From Symbiodinium natans (lineage: Eukaryota; Sar; Dinophyceae; Suessiales; Symbiodiniaceae): DNA of 17,500 nt. The notes below the pieces were generated by a model, which worked only from the letters and a program-made list of their open reading frames with translations, was not told the origin of the DNA and searched no databases. The position numbers and the translations under genes were made by a program. Where the stretch lies: contig CAJNDS010000080.1 in NCBI GenBank assembly GCA_905221605.1, positions 50,001 to 67,500 on the forward strand, written 5' to 3'. This document shows, in pieces, positions 1 through 8,382 of the stretch; within the stretch, counting starts at the first letter, position 1, and each line of letters begins with the position of its first letter.

Positions 1-96
1 TCTCTGGCTTCATATCTCTTGATCCTTGTCCTCCATCCAGTTCACAAGCTGCTCGATGCTTTGGCATGTTGCCATTCTCTACGTTATTGTCGCAAT

Positions 97-191
97 AGGG
101 TTTGGGGTTTAGGGTTTAGGGTTTGGGGTTCAGGGTTTAGGGTTTAGGGTCTGGGGTTCAGGGTTTAGGGTTTGGGGTTTAGGGTTTAGGG
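97..191 (+). repeat. Interstitial TTTAGGG array, degenerate
   Basis: About thirteen heptamers in G-strand orientation, mixing TTTAGGG with TTTGGGG, TTCAGGG and TCTGGGG variants. It is followed by a spacer with no recognisable gene. Confidence 0.95.
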
Positions 192-255
192 GCGGCCATC
201 CCATATCAACAAGTAGTAAGGCGATGGGAAGAATTACACTGCTTTATGAATATAC

Positions 256-298
256 GGTTTGGGGGTAAAATGAGCCCGCTGCGTTTTGTTGCTTTCTC
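256..298 (+). repeat. Left copy of a ~42-bp inverted repeat flanking the AT-rich island
   Basis: The segment from GGTTTGGGGGTAAAATGAG to TTGTTGCTTTCT recurs, reverse complemented, at 1826-1867 with a few substitutions and one length difference in a T run. It could be a terminal inverted repeat of a ~1.6-kb element or two copies of a dispersed repeat. Confidence 0.8.
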
Positions 299-331
299 GC
301 AGCGAACTCATTATACCCACACAACAAAAAA

Positions 332-516
332 ACAAAAAACTGGAAAACCAAAAAAACCAAAACCAAAAAAACCAAAAAAAACAAAAAAACCAATTTTGGG
401 GAACTCCTGGAAGTGGCTTATTATCAGCCCTTACATCGAAAAGTTCCTCAAAATTGGTTTTTTTTTTTGTTTTTTTGGTTTTGGTTTTTTTGGTTTTTCA
501 GTTTTTGGTTTTTTGT
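332..516. repeat. Long A/T fold-back (inverted repeat, arms ~70 bp)
   Basis: The left arm (about 332-407) is a run of AAAACC/AAAAAACC units ending CCAATTTTGGGGAACT. The right arm (about 440-516) starts AAGTTCCTCAAAATTGG and continues with GGTTTTTT units. The ~35-nt middle is unique. Apparent proteins over it are low-complexity Lys/Pro and Phe/Gly products and are not credible genes. Confidence 0.85.
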
Positions 517-604
517 TGGTTTTGGCTGTGTTTGGTTTTCCAGTTTTCGGCATCTCTATAGCCCTGCTGCAACCCCTAGCAGAGGAGCCTAAGCATGATT
601 TGCA

Positions 605-1660
605 ACAGCATATAAGTCTTAATGAAATAATAATGAATTATTAATTCATTATTGATTAATAGTTTTTTGATGGTTTACCATAATTTGATTATTAATTACT
701 TGTTAATTTATTTATTTATTACTTATTAATTTGTTGATTAATTAGTAATTATGATTTAATCATTAATAATTACTTAATTCGTTAATCATTCATTAATCAT
801 GAAGTAATTAATTGTTAATTAATAATTAATTCAATTAATTCATTGACAAATAATTAACAATTAATTCGCTGGCCAGTAGCGATAACCTTAAAACTTAAAA
901 TCGAAACCTTAAATTGTAACCTTTAAACCTTAAACCGTAATTTCCTAAACCTTATCCTTAAACCGTAAACCCTAACCTAAACCCATTAATTATTAACTGC
1001 CTAACTATTAATTCTTAATTATTACTTAACAAGTAATTATTTATTAATTAGTTATTAATAATAAGAACTAAGTATTAATTGTTTACTATTTAATGATTGA
1101 TTAAATTCTTAATTAATTAATTATCAATTAAGTATTAATTGTTAACTAATTATTAGTTGATTATTAATTAATTATATTTCAATTATGAATTAATTATTAT
1201 TCAGTTTTTTTTTAATAATTAATTATTAATTAATTATTAATAAATTATCATTCAATATTCATTAATGATTCATCATTAATAGTATTAATTAATTATTAAT
1301 TGATGATTAGTTAATTATTAAGTGGTTACGTAATAATTATCAATTGATTTATTATTAATTAATTATTAAATATGAACTAATTATTTATTAATTAATTCAT
1401 TATTCATTATTCATTTTCATTATTATTCATTATTCATTAATTAATAATTATTATTAATTATTAATTATTAATTATTAATTATTATTTCTTATTTAAGTAA
1501 TAATTATTTATTAACTAGTTTCCACGATTTTCCACGATTAATTAATTTATAATATATTATTGATTAATTATTTATTTAATTATTAAATCATTTTGTCGTT
1601 ATTAACTAATTATTCATTAATTATTATTTAATTAATTATTACATAATTACTTCCTCGTCG
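605..1660. repeat. AT-rich island of TTAATTA-like short repeats
   Basis: Roughly 1 kb of almost pure A/T made from TTAATTA, TTAATTAAT and ATTATTA permutations. The clearest tandem stretch is near 1452-1485, with a 7-bp period. No coding region is visible. At 885-985 it contains a degenerate telomere-like block. It could be a matrix-attachment-like or decayed satellite region; no function can be read from sequence. Confidence 0.85.
885..986 (-). repeat. Degenerate CCCTAAA-type block inside the AT-rich island
   Basis: CCTTAAA, CCGTAAA, CCTAAA and CCCTAAC units lie in loose tandem. They look like a strongly decayed C-strand telomere tract, grading into TTAATTA DNA on both sides. Confidence 0.7.
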
Positions 1661-2250
1661 AAGGTGAGTGTCCCATCCAGCCCACCCTCATCCCCTACAA
1701 AACTTGCCATGGCAAGCCTCTTTTGCTACGACAAAATAGTCGAAATACTTCGAGCACATATAACTATGGCACAAGTGAGCATAGATTCAAGATGCGGAAG
1801 ACATAGTTGCATGTCAAGTGAAACAGAAAGCAACAAAAACGCAGCGGACTCATTTTACCTCCAAACCTATACGGTTTGCACATATGTCGTATATGTGTAT
1901 ATGTGTATATGTGTATATGTGTATGTGTACGTACTCGAGACTTGACGTGAAAGAAACGAACAAACGCACTGAAGACAAATACGGAGGAGGCGCACACAAA
2001 CGGTCCCACGTTTTGTATGTGAATTTGTTTATGTTTATGTTGAATGTACAATTTGCATATATATATATATGTATATGTAGAAACCCCCCTCCCCGCCTCA
2101 CTCCCAACGAACAAAAGACTCCGTCAAGCCAGATTCAACCAACCATCTCTCTCACCAAATCTTTCAAGCACGACCGGTCCAATTCAACTCGTCACCTGCC
2201 ACCCATCTTGAGTTCTCCCAAGACGACTGCCGTTGCTCTGATTTGATGAG
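1661..2250. other. Spacer with TATG/TGTA microsatellites, no gene recognised
   Basis: It holds the right inverted-repeat copy, a TGTATA microsatellite (about 1890-1930) and an AT dinucleotide run (2058-2078). The open frames across it translate to microsatellite Tyr/Cys/Ile/His runs and are not supported as genes. Confidence 0.7.
1826..1867 (-). repeat. Right copy of the ~42-bp inverted repeat
   Basis: Reverse complement of the unit at 256-298: AGAAAGCAACAAAAACGCAG through TTTTACCTCCAAACC. The two copies face each other across the fold-back and the AT-rich island. Confidence 0.8.
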
Positions 2251-2254
2251 GCTT

Positions 2255-2328
2255 TGGTTAGGGTTTAGGGTTTGGGGTGCAGGGTTGAGGGTTTAGGGTG
2301 GTTACCCTAAACCCTAAACCCTAACCGT
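2255..2328. repeat. Head-to-head telomere-repeat junction (TTTAGGG then CCCTAAA)
   Basis: G-strand heptamers at 2255-2299 meet C-strand heptamers at 2304-2328, with only a few bases between. This is the arrangement expected at a telomere-telomere fusion. Confidence 0.9.
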
Positions 2329-2335
2329 TAAAAGC

Positions 2336-2410
2336 GGATCCACAGAGGGTAGTTCCAAGATTGCACCCAGAAGCAGTTTCTCTGGGAGCAATCTTGGCAA
2401 TCTTGGATCC
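2336..2410. repeat. Short fold-back with GGATCC ends
   Basis: The 10-bp stem CCAAGATTGC (2355-2364) pairs with GCAATCTTGG (2388-2397), with CCCAGAA/TTCTCTGGG inside. GGATCC sits at both borders (2336 and 2405). It lies between two telomere-type arrays. Confidence 0.7.
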
Positions 2411-2440
2411 CGAAACGTAGCTACCAATGCAAAACTCATC

Positions 2441-2471
2441 TAACCCTAAACCCTAAACCCTAAACCCTAAA
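2441..2471 (-). repeat. Short CCCTAAA array
   Basis: Four near-perfect C-strand heptamers. Confidence 0.95.
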
Positions 2472-2628
2472 GCCCCAGGAATCCTGGACGCAAGATGGCT
2501 CCTTTTCTGAGAATCTGGGTAGTTGTCTACATTCGGGGGTCCGTGCTGAATCCGCATACAACGGTGCTGTACTACGGAAAGGGGTGTGGCAGCTTGACTG
2601 AAAAGGCGTCTACCTTTGTATCCTACTC

Positions 2629-2646
2629 TGGGTTTGGGTTTGGGCT

Positions 2647-2727
<81 letters not shown>

Positions 2728-2770
2728 GGTCTAGGTTTTGGGTTTAGGGTCTAGGGTTGAGGGTTTGGGC
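2629..2770 (+). repeat. Variant array containing eleven perfect GGGTTGA units
   Basis: Bases 2650-2726 are eleven identical GGGTTGA heptamers, flanked by TTTGGG, TCTAGGG and TTTAGGG units. The variant seems to have been amplified locally. Confidence 0.95.
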
Positions 2771-2970
2771 TTCCAACTTCGGGATTACAGGGCTTCGCGT
2801 GGAGACTCTGGGGTCTTGCGGGGCTCTGGGTTTAGTGCTTGAAGTTTCCTACTTCGGAGTAGACCCCGGAAAAGAAGTAAACACTTTTTAAGGTAGAAGT
2901 AGCTATAATAGGAACCCAGATCAAAAAGAAGTATTAAAGTATAGTACTCCAAAACCCAGAATCCAGAAAC

Positions 2971-3062
2971 TCTAAACCCCAAACCCAAAACCCCCCAAAA
3001 CCCTAAACCCCAAACCCCAAACCTTAAACCCTAAACCCTAAACCCTACACCCCAAACCCCAA
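2971..3062 (-). repeat. CCCTAAA array, mixed with CCCCAAA
   Basis: C-strand heptamers with CCCCAAA, CCTTAAA and CCCTACA variants. Followed at once by GGGTTTGGG in the opposite sense. Confidence 0.95.
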
Positions 3063-3160
3063 AGGGTTTGGGATTTGCTGACGTGCCACGTAGCACAGGC
3101 GGATGATCCTGGAGGCATTCTGGATTCCGCCGGCGCGTCTTGACGTCACCTGAGAAAAAG

Positions 3161-3224
3161 CCCTAAACCCCAAACCCTAAACCCTAAAGTCTAAACCCTA
3201 AACCCTAAACCCCTGAACCCTGAA
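3161..3224 (-). repeat. CCCTAAA array
   Basis: About nine C-strand units with CCCCAAA, AGTCTAA and CCCTGAA variants. Confidence 0.95.
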
Positions 3225-3271
3225 GTCCCCTATAAGCCCTCAACCTCAGTGTCAGTCGACTTGCTGTTATT

Positions 3272-3290
3272 GGGGGGGGGGGGGGGGGGG
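3272..3290. repeat. Poly(G) tract, 19 G
   Basis: Uninterrupted run of 19 G, one of several long G/C homopolymers in the window. Confidence 0.95.
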
Positions 3291-3341
3291 CAAGACCAAA
3301 CCAATCAAGCCCAGAATGTCCTAAACCCCAAATCCGACACC

Positions 3342-3407
3342 GGTTTAGGGTTTAGGGTTTAGGGTTTAGGGTATAGGGTTTAGGGTTTAGGGTTTAGGGT
3401 TTAGGGA
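3342..3407 (+). repeat. TTTAGGG array
   Basis: Nine G-strand heptamers, one altered to GTATAGGG. Confidence 0.95.
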
Positions 3408-3587
3408 CCTCAACCCTGCAGCAGAGGAACTGGAGTCTTTGAATCACGATGCTTCGGGTTGATAGCGCTTACGTGTATGCAGTGCATGAAACGACATGAG
3501 AGAACGGTAACCCTCGACTCTAAAGCCCAAACTCCCGCCTGGAATCTGACACCCTGGTACCTGAAGAAGAACGTGCGCCTGGGATGA
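3405..3587 (+). other. Open, coding-like spacer segment (~60 codons), function unknown
   Basis: A frame runs from the edge of the preceding array to TGA at 3585-3587, with ATG at 3477. The second half has natural-looking composition (DSKAQTPAWNL, TPWYLKKNVRLG). It matches no family I recognise and this length can occur by chance. Confidence 0.2.
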
Positions 3588-3616
3588 GGTCAAAGGTCTC
3601 TCCGACTTCTTGGGCG

Positions 3617-3673
3617 GTTTAGGGTTTAGGGTTTAGGGTTTAGGGTTTAGGGTTTAGGGTTTAGGGTTTAGGG
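3617..3673 (+). repeat. TTTAGGG array
   Basis: Eight nearly perfect G-strand heptamers. Confidence 0.95.
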
Positions 3674-3892
3674 CTTTGTTTTGGGATTTAGAGGAAGTCG
3701 GGTTGCTTTTCGGGTACCCTACATACAAGGCTCCGTATTCCTTCTCACAGGAAGAACCAGAAGGACAAATAGGAGGCTCTACTACTGACTGTTGATACAG
3801 ATCTCGCAGTTGCAAGCACAAATGTACCTGACTCTGTCATTGTTCAAAGAATACCTCATCTGTCCCAGTGCCGGCGCCTCTGTTCAATGAGA

Positions 3893-3980
3893 AACCCTAA
3901 ACCCTAAACCCTAAACCCTAAACCCTAAACCCTAAACCCTAAACCCTAAACCCTAAACCCTAAACCCTAAACCCTAAACC
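3893..3980 (-). repeat. CCCTAAA array
   Basis: Twelve perfect C-strand heptamers. Confidence 0.97.
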
Positions 3981-4096
3981 TGCTTCAAAGCGTCACACAT
4001 TGATTATTCATGTTGACTGGCCGACTCGGCACCCAACGTGTGCACTATCCCTTTTGCATTGAGCTGCCAGGACAGCAAACCAAATTCAACCTCGTT

Positions 4097-4130
4097 CCCT
4101 AAACCCTGAACCCTGGACCCTAAACCTAAG
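4097..4130 (-). repeat. Degenerate CCCTAAA array
   Basis: CCCTAAA, CCCTGAA and CCCTGGA units, then CCTAAG. Confidence 0.85.
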
Positions 4131-4164
4131 ACCGCACGCACACTTGAACCCATGAGCATTGCCC

Positions 4165-4215
4165 GGTTTAGGGTTTAGGGTTTAGGGTCTGGGGTCTAGG
4201 GTTTAGGGTCTAGGG
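4165..4215 (+). repeat. TTTAGGG array with TCTAGGG and TCTGGGG variants
   Basis: Seven G-strand heptamers, the second half degenerate. Confidence 0.95.
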
Positions 4216-4416
4216 CTCTTGTTAAGGAACTCAACAACGGAGTTGTCACGTTCGGCGTCTGCAGTGAATAACGCAGTATCCTCGTTATACGGCACAGAGC
4301 ATGGCTTGAGTTCATTGTTGCTACTCTTGTTCCTACTGCTGTAGTAGATATGTCATCCTCTTTCAGCCCGATGGGGCCTTGAACCAGGTGAAAGATCTTC
4401 CAAAAAACCCAAGAAT

Positions 4417-4466
4417 CCCTAAACCCTAAACCCTAAACAACCCTAAACCCTAAACCCTAAACCCTA
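4417..4466 (-). repeat. CCCTAAA array with a 3-base interruption
   Basis: C-strand heptamers broken once by CAAC at about 4438. Confidence 0.95.
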
Positions 4467-4577
4467 GCATGTCAGGAGCTCATCTCGCCAGGATGCAGGC
4501 CGCCCTTCTGCTTGAACGACTGGGTGCGCGAGTTGCGGGCACGGGTCGGGTTTGATCGGTTTTTTTAAATTGTTTGG

Positions 4578-4697
4578 CTCTCTCTCTCTCTCTCTAAACC
4601 CTAAACCCTAAACCCTAAACCCTAAACCCTAAACCCTAAACCCTAAACCCTAAACCCTAAACCCTAAACCCTGAACCCTAAACCCTAAACCCCAAAC
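4578..4697 (-). repeat. CT dinucleotide run fused to a long CCCTAAA array
   Basis: A CT run (4578-4595) passes directly into about fourteen C-strand heptamers, with CCCTGAA and CCCCAAA near the end. Confidence 0.95.
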
Positions 4698-4816
4698 TTC
4701 GCTTGCATCCCAAGCCTACAGCCCAAACCCCACCAAGCTCCTACTAACTCTGGCGCTGGCAGAGAGCACCCGACCCACTTAAAGCCCTCCGAATAGTATT
4801 CCTGAAGCCCAGGAAG

Positions 4817-4893
4817 GGGTTTAGGGTTTAGGGTTTAGGGTTTAGGGTTTAGGGCTTAGGGAGGGCCTAAACCCTAAACCCTCAACCCTAAAA
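4817..4893. repeat. Head-to-head telomere-repeat junction
   Basis: Six TTTAGGG-type units (4817-4862) face four CCCTAAA-type units (4866-4893) across a few bases of GAGGGCC. Confidence 0.9.
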
Positions 4894-4978
4894 CTCGTCA
4901 TGATGACCATGCGACCTGGACGACGCCTTTCGCGCGACTCGGGTGATCCTCTGGCACGTCCGGCTGCTCCTCAAGAGC

Positions 4979-5036
4979 TTAGGGTTTAGGGTTTAGGGTT
5001 TAGGGTTTGGGGTTTGGGGTTTAGGGTTTGGGGTTT
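4979..5036 (+). repeat. TTTAGGG/TTTGGGG array
   Basis: Eight G-strand heptamers, three of them TTTGGGG. Confidence 0.95.
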
Positions 5037-5173
5037 CCGGTGTCAGGTTAGGGGGCTCATTAGGCTAAGGGTTGAAGCCCAGTTTAGGCTTTGTCTTCAG
5101 GGGAGTGAACACTTTACATCATCTGGTCGTTGCAAGTCTGGGAGCTGCGTGCCCTGAATTTCTCCAGTGGTTG

Positions 5174-5263
5174 AAACCCTAAACCCTAAACCCTAAACCC
5201 TAAGCCCTAAATCCTAAACCCTAAACCCTAAACCCTAAACCCTAAACCCTAAACCCTAAACCT
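5174..5263 (-). repeat. CCCTAAA array
   Basis: About thirteen C-strand units, with CCCTAAG and TCCTAAA variants in the middle. Confidence 0.95.
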
Positions 5264-5668
5264 TGGCGAACACTGGCAACCCTCCCGCCATGCTCTTGTC
5301 GCAAAGAAACCGGCTCCGAGGACTTCCACAAAACAGCAACACGCAGCCAGGACGGAAAAAAGAGAAAAAAGTTGAAGGCTGAAAAGGCTCCCAGAAACCT
5401 CACTGCAGATGATAGTTGCATGAGGCACACAAATTACGGAATAAAACCTGTCATTCTTCACAAAAACATCGCAGGAAAAAAGCCGTGTGCTGTCAAACTT
5501 ATGTGACATGGCCCTGAACAAGATCTCTGCAGTCAAGACCTCATCCACACCTACCCAGGGCGGTACGAGACCAACATTGCAAAAAGCAGATGCCATACAT
5601 GACCGTCTATCAAGGTATTCTGGAAAGCTCTAAGTATATGGCTTTGGCTTCCAATAAGAAGCTAAAAT
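5264..5668. other. Spacer of ~400 bp, no gene recognised
   Basis: A minus-strand open frame from 5596 to the adjoining telomere array would give ~115 residues beginning MASAFCNVGLVPPWVGVDEV. It runs into the repeat and shows no family motif, so I do not call it a gene; a decayed exon is possible. Confidence 0.4.
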
Positions 5669-5746
5669 TGGGTTTAGGGTTTAGGGTCCAGGGTTTAGGG
5701 TTTACGGTTTAGGGTTTACGGTTTAGGGTTTAGTGTTTAGGGTTTA
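5669..5746 (+). repeat. TTTAGGG array with TTTACGG and TTTAGTG variants
   Basis: Eleven G-strand heptamers with scattered point changes. Confidence 0.95.
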
Positions 5747-5908
5747 TGTACCGTAATGAACTTAAGGAGCCCCAGAATGTTGTGATGAGCTCCCACCCTA
5801 CGACAAAAGGTTGCAACACTCAGACCTGCATGCACAGAAAAGAACCGGACCTCCGTCGGTACGGCCAGTGGCACGCCGGCGTCCTGTCTGTGGGGAGGAT
5901 TCAGCAAC

Positions 5909-6036
5909 TAACCCTAAGACCTACTGTAAACCCTGAACCCTAAATCCTAAACCCTAAACCCTGAACCCTGAACCCTGAACCCCAATCCCTAAACCCTGAA
6001 CCCTAAACCCTAAACCCTAAACCCTAAACCCTGAAC
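5909..6036 (-). repeat. CCCTAAA/CCCTGAA array
   Basis: About seventeen C-strand units, with a cluster of CCCTGAA in the middle. Confidence 0.95.
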
Positions 6037-6125
6037 TAGAAGTCACGTCCCAAGTTGGTTTCTTACAGGCGTTTCGTAGTTGCTTGTGGGGTTGAATCTC
6101 CACATGGACCAACTGCGACGTCACG

Positions 6126-6372
6126 GGTTTAGGCTGGGTTCTAGGGTTTAGGGTTTAGGGTTTAGGATTTAGGGTTTAGGGTTTAGGGTTTAGGGTTTGG
6201 GCTTGAGGGTTTAGGGCTTAGGGTTTAGGGTTGTTCAGGGTTTAGGGTTCAGGGCTTAGGGTTTAGGGTTTGGGCTTGAGGGTTTAGGGTTTAGGGCTTA
6301 GGGTTTAGGGTTGTTCAGGGTTTAGGGTTCAGGGTTCAGGGTTTCGGGTTAGGGCTTAGCGTTTAGGGTTCA
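6126..6372 (+). repeat. Long TTTAGGG array with an internal 73-bp-period duplication
   Basis: About 35 G-strand units. A stretch with TTTGGGCTTGAGGG and GGGTTGTTCAGGG landmarks at 6196-6254 recurs at 6269-6334 with one additional heptamer. The array has therefore expanded by segmental duplication as well as by single-unit slippage. Confidence 0.93.
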
Positions 6373-6680
6373 GTCGGATGTGGCGGGCCAAGTGCTGGGG
6401 TGCGGATACGGGTCTTCCTATTATGGATCAAGTTGGGCTTGGAAGAAGAATCACCTGAGGTGCTCCAAACCTAGCTACACTTACAGTTTAAAAACCCCCA
6501 GAAAGCCGAACTAAATCCGTGGCACCCAAACCTAGATACCCTTGCAGTTGTAGCCCAAGAAAGCCAGAAAAAAATCCTTGGCACCTGCAACCAGCGAGAA
6601 AAAAGGCAGCGCCCCCACCATCCCGAAAGCTCGCTCCTGCCGCGCCGCTTTGAGCTTCTTCTTCACCTGCGGAGGCTTCG
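6373..6680. other. Spacer of ~310 bp with a diverged 61-bp tandem duplication
   Basis: Two units starting AAACCTAG and ending TGGCACC(C/T) occupy 6467-6527 and 6528-6588. No gene is recognised. A ~50-codon minus-strand frame at about 6530-6678 has a Lys/Ala-rich start but no identifiable motif. Confidence 0.7.
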
Positions 6681-6738
6681 CCCTAAACCCTAAACCCTAA
6701 ACCCTAAACCCTAAACCCTAAACCCTAAACCCTAAACC
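6680..6738 (-). repeat. CCCTAAA array
   Basis: Eight perfect C-strand heptamers. Confidence 0.97.
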
Positions 6739-6824
6739 GCTATTGAGACCAAGCCGTTGCAACAGAATCGTGACAGTGAAAGCCAAGGGCGTGTTCAGAG
6801 AGAAACTGTAGAGGTGCACTTATA

Positions 6825-6895
6825 TTTGCATATATGCACACGTGCATGCCTGTGTATATATATATACACACGTATATACATGTGTAGCTATGTAC
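6825..6895. repeat. TATA/CACG-type microsatellite
   Basis: TATATGCACACGTGCATG and TATATATATATACACACG form alternating purine-pyrimidine DNA. Open frames over it are artefacts. Confidence 0.85.
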
Positions 6896-6953
6896 ATCTC
6901 CCACCAGACCTGAGCGATTTTGGAACAAGGAACCCCAACACCCCATTTAGCCT

Positions 6954-7127
6954 GGGTTTGGGGTTTAGGGCTTGGGGCTCCAAGCACCCTAAACCCTAAA
7001 CCCTAAACCCTAAACCCTAAACCCTAAACCCTAAACCCTAAACCCTAAACCCTAAACCCTAAACCCTAAACCCTAAACCCTAAACCCTAAACCCTAAACC
7101 CTAAACCCCAACTCCAAACCCTAAACT
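6954..7127. repeat. Head-to-head junction with seventeen perfect CCCTAAA units
   Basis: Four degenerate G-strand units (6954-6978) face the longest perfect tract here: seventeen CCCTAAA at 6987-7105, then a few degenerate ones. Confidence 0.95.
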
Positions 7128-7245
7128 GCGGTGGAGATGGACTCTTTGGGAATGCGGTGGGAGAGGCCCACGTGCCTTCTTCAGCCGCCTGCACAGAAGC
7201 TTCAACTGGGTTCTTATAAGGTTCAGCCGACATGGCGTTGAAGGT

Positions 7246-7318
7246 TCCGGGTTCAGGGTTTAGGGTTCAGGGTTTGGGGTTCAGGGTTTGGGGTTTTGGA
7301 TTTAGGGTTTAGGGTTTA
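7246..7318 (+). repeat. TTCAGGG/TTTGGGG/TTTAGGG mixed array
   Basis: About ten G-strand units, with alternating TTCAGGG and TTTGGGG. Confidence 0.93.
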
Positions 7319-7481
7319 CTGAGGCTACGTCTGCTGGGACTCTCATGGACGCCTTAGGGTCATGATCAAATGGGGCTCTAGCAGTGCAACAGCATTCTTT
7401 GCCTACCTGCGAAACATGCACCATTTGTGTAACTAGTGTGAGCTCAAGTCGACCACCACTCGCAACTGTCTACAATGCCCG

Positions 7482-7615
7482 TGAACCCTAAATCCTAAAC
7501 CCTACACCTGAAACCCTAAACCCTAAACCCTAAACCCTAAATCCTAAATCCCTGAACGCTAAACCCTAAACCCCTGAACCCTAAATCCTAAACCCTACAC
7601 CATAAACCCTAAACG
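7482..7615 (-). repeat. Degenerate CCCTAAA array
   Basis: C-strand units with TCCTAAA, CCCTACA and CCCTGAA variants. The motif AATCCTAAACCCTACACC occurs twice about 90 bp apart, pointing to internal duplication. Confidence 0.93.
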
Positions 7616-7705
7616 TAGTCACTGTAAGTCAGCTGGCAAGGGGCTCCGCCCCCGGTCCTATCGAACGATGACTTTCTGGCGGAAAGGCGTTCACAGCCCA
7701 GTCCA

Positions 7706-7817
7706 GGTTTTTGGGGTTTTGGGTTTGTGGGGTTTAGGGTTTAGGGTTTAGGGTTTCGGGTTTCGGGTTTCGGGTTTGGGGTTTGGGGTTTGGGGTTTGG
7801 GGTTTGGGGTTTTGGGC
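7706..7817 (+). repeat. G-strand array with successive TTTAGGG, TTTCGGG and TTTGGGG blocks
   Basis: Three variants appear as homogeneous consecutive blocks: TTTAGGG, then three TTTCGGG, then five or six TTTGGGG. Confidence 0.95.
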
Positions 7818-7946
7818 TGGCAGTTCATCAGTGGCGTCTAGGCTGTCTGGGTAGGGGATATGAGGCCGTCTACTCAGAATCCTAGCGGCAGGCCAGACCT
7901 GTCGAGCATGTAACTTGGCTGCACTCAGGAGGGTAGATATAAATTA

Positions 7947-8025
7947 AACTTTTAGCTGCCTTAATAAGAAACCCAATGAACCCAAAACAGGTAAGGATCT
8001 AAAGTTACAGTAAAGTACCACAAAG
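7947..8025 (+). repeat. Copy A of a ~78-bp dispersed direct repeat
   Basis: Starts AAACTTTTAGCTGCCTTAAT and ends AGTAAAGTACCACAAAG. It matches 8450-8527 with only a handful of differences and lies 0.5 kb away in the same orientation. Confidence 0.9.
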
Positions 8026-8029
8026 GTAA

Positions 8030-8056
8030 TTAGGGCTTAGGGCTTAAGGTTTAGGG
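8030..8056 (+). repeat. Short degenerate G-strand tract
   Basis: Units such as TTAGGGC, TTAAGGT and TTAGGGAG directly follow copy A of the direct repeat. Confidence 0.7.
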
Positions 8057-8133
8057 AGTGGGGGGGATGTTGCAAAAACATGAGAGCTTGTGCACTAGAC
8101 TACAAGGACCTTCTCACAGACTTCCCAAAGTTG

Positions 8134-8207
8134 TAACCCTAACCCCTGAACCCTGAACCCTAAAACCTAAACCCTAAACCCTGAACCTTAAACCCTCAAC
8201 CCTCCCT
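8134..8207 (-). repeat. Degenerate CCCTAAA/CCCTGAA array
   Basis: About ten C-strand units with CCCTGAA, CCTTAAA and CCCTCAA variants. Confidence 0.92.
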
Positions 8208-8346
8208 AACCCCCCAAGCTGTCCAGGCTCAAGGTTTAAGGGGTCTGTTTGGCCAAGCTTTCTGTTAGCGAGGTTCCTGCGGGCGTTCTCTCGTTCAACT
8301 CCCTCTGCTTGTTTTCCATAAAGTTGATTGACATATAGACCTTATA

Positions 8347-8382
8347 ACCCTAAACCTTAACCCCTAAACCCAAACCCTCGAA
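8347..8382 (-). repeat. Short degenerate C-strand tract
   Basis: CCCTAAA, CCTTAA and CCCAAA units, strongly decayed. Confidence 0.8.

Noticed and set aside
10-75. Tiny minus-strand frame MATCQSIEQLVNWMEDKDQEI
   Set aside because: Natural-looking composition but only 21 codons and at the window edge; cannot be supported.
246-644. Open frame of 132 codons with Lys/Pro and Phe/Gly runs
   Set aside because: It is read through an A/T fold-back; both halves are low-complexity products of AAACC and GGTTT units.
1664-2246. Several overlapping open frames on both strands
   Set aside because: They follow TATG/TGTA microsatellites, giving Tyr/Val/Cys/Ile runs, and no frame has a family motif.
5249-5596. 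Minus-strand frame of 115 codons
   Set aside because: Runs into a heptamer array (ending in PRFRV) and shows no recognisable domain; kept only as a possible remnant in the spacer entry.
6530-6678. Minus-strand frame beginning AKPPQVKKKLKAARQE
   Set aside because: Looks protein-like at first but overlaps a 61-bp duplication, has no clear start and no motif.
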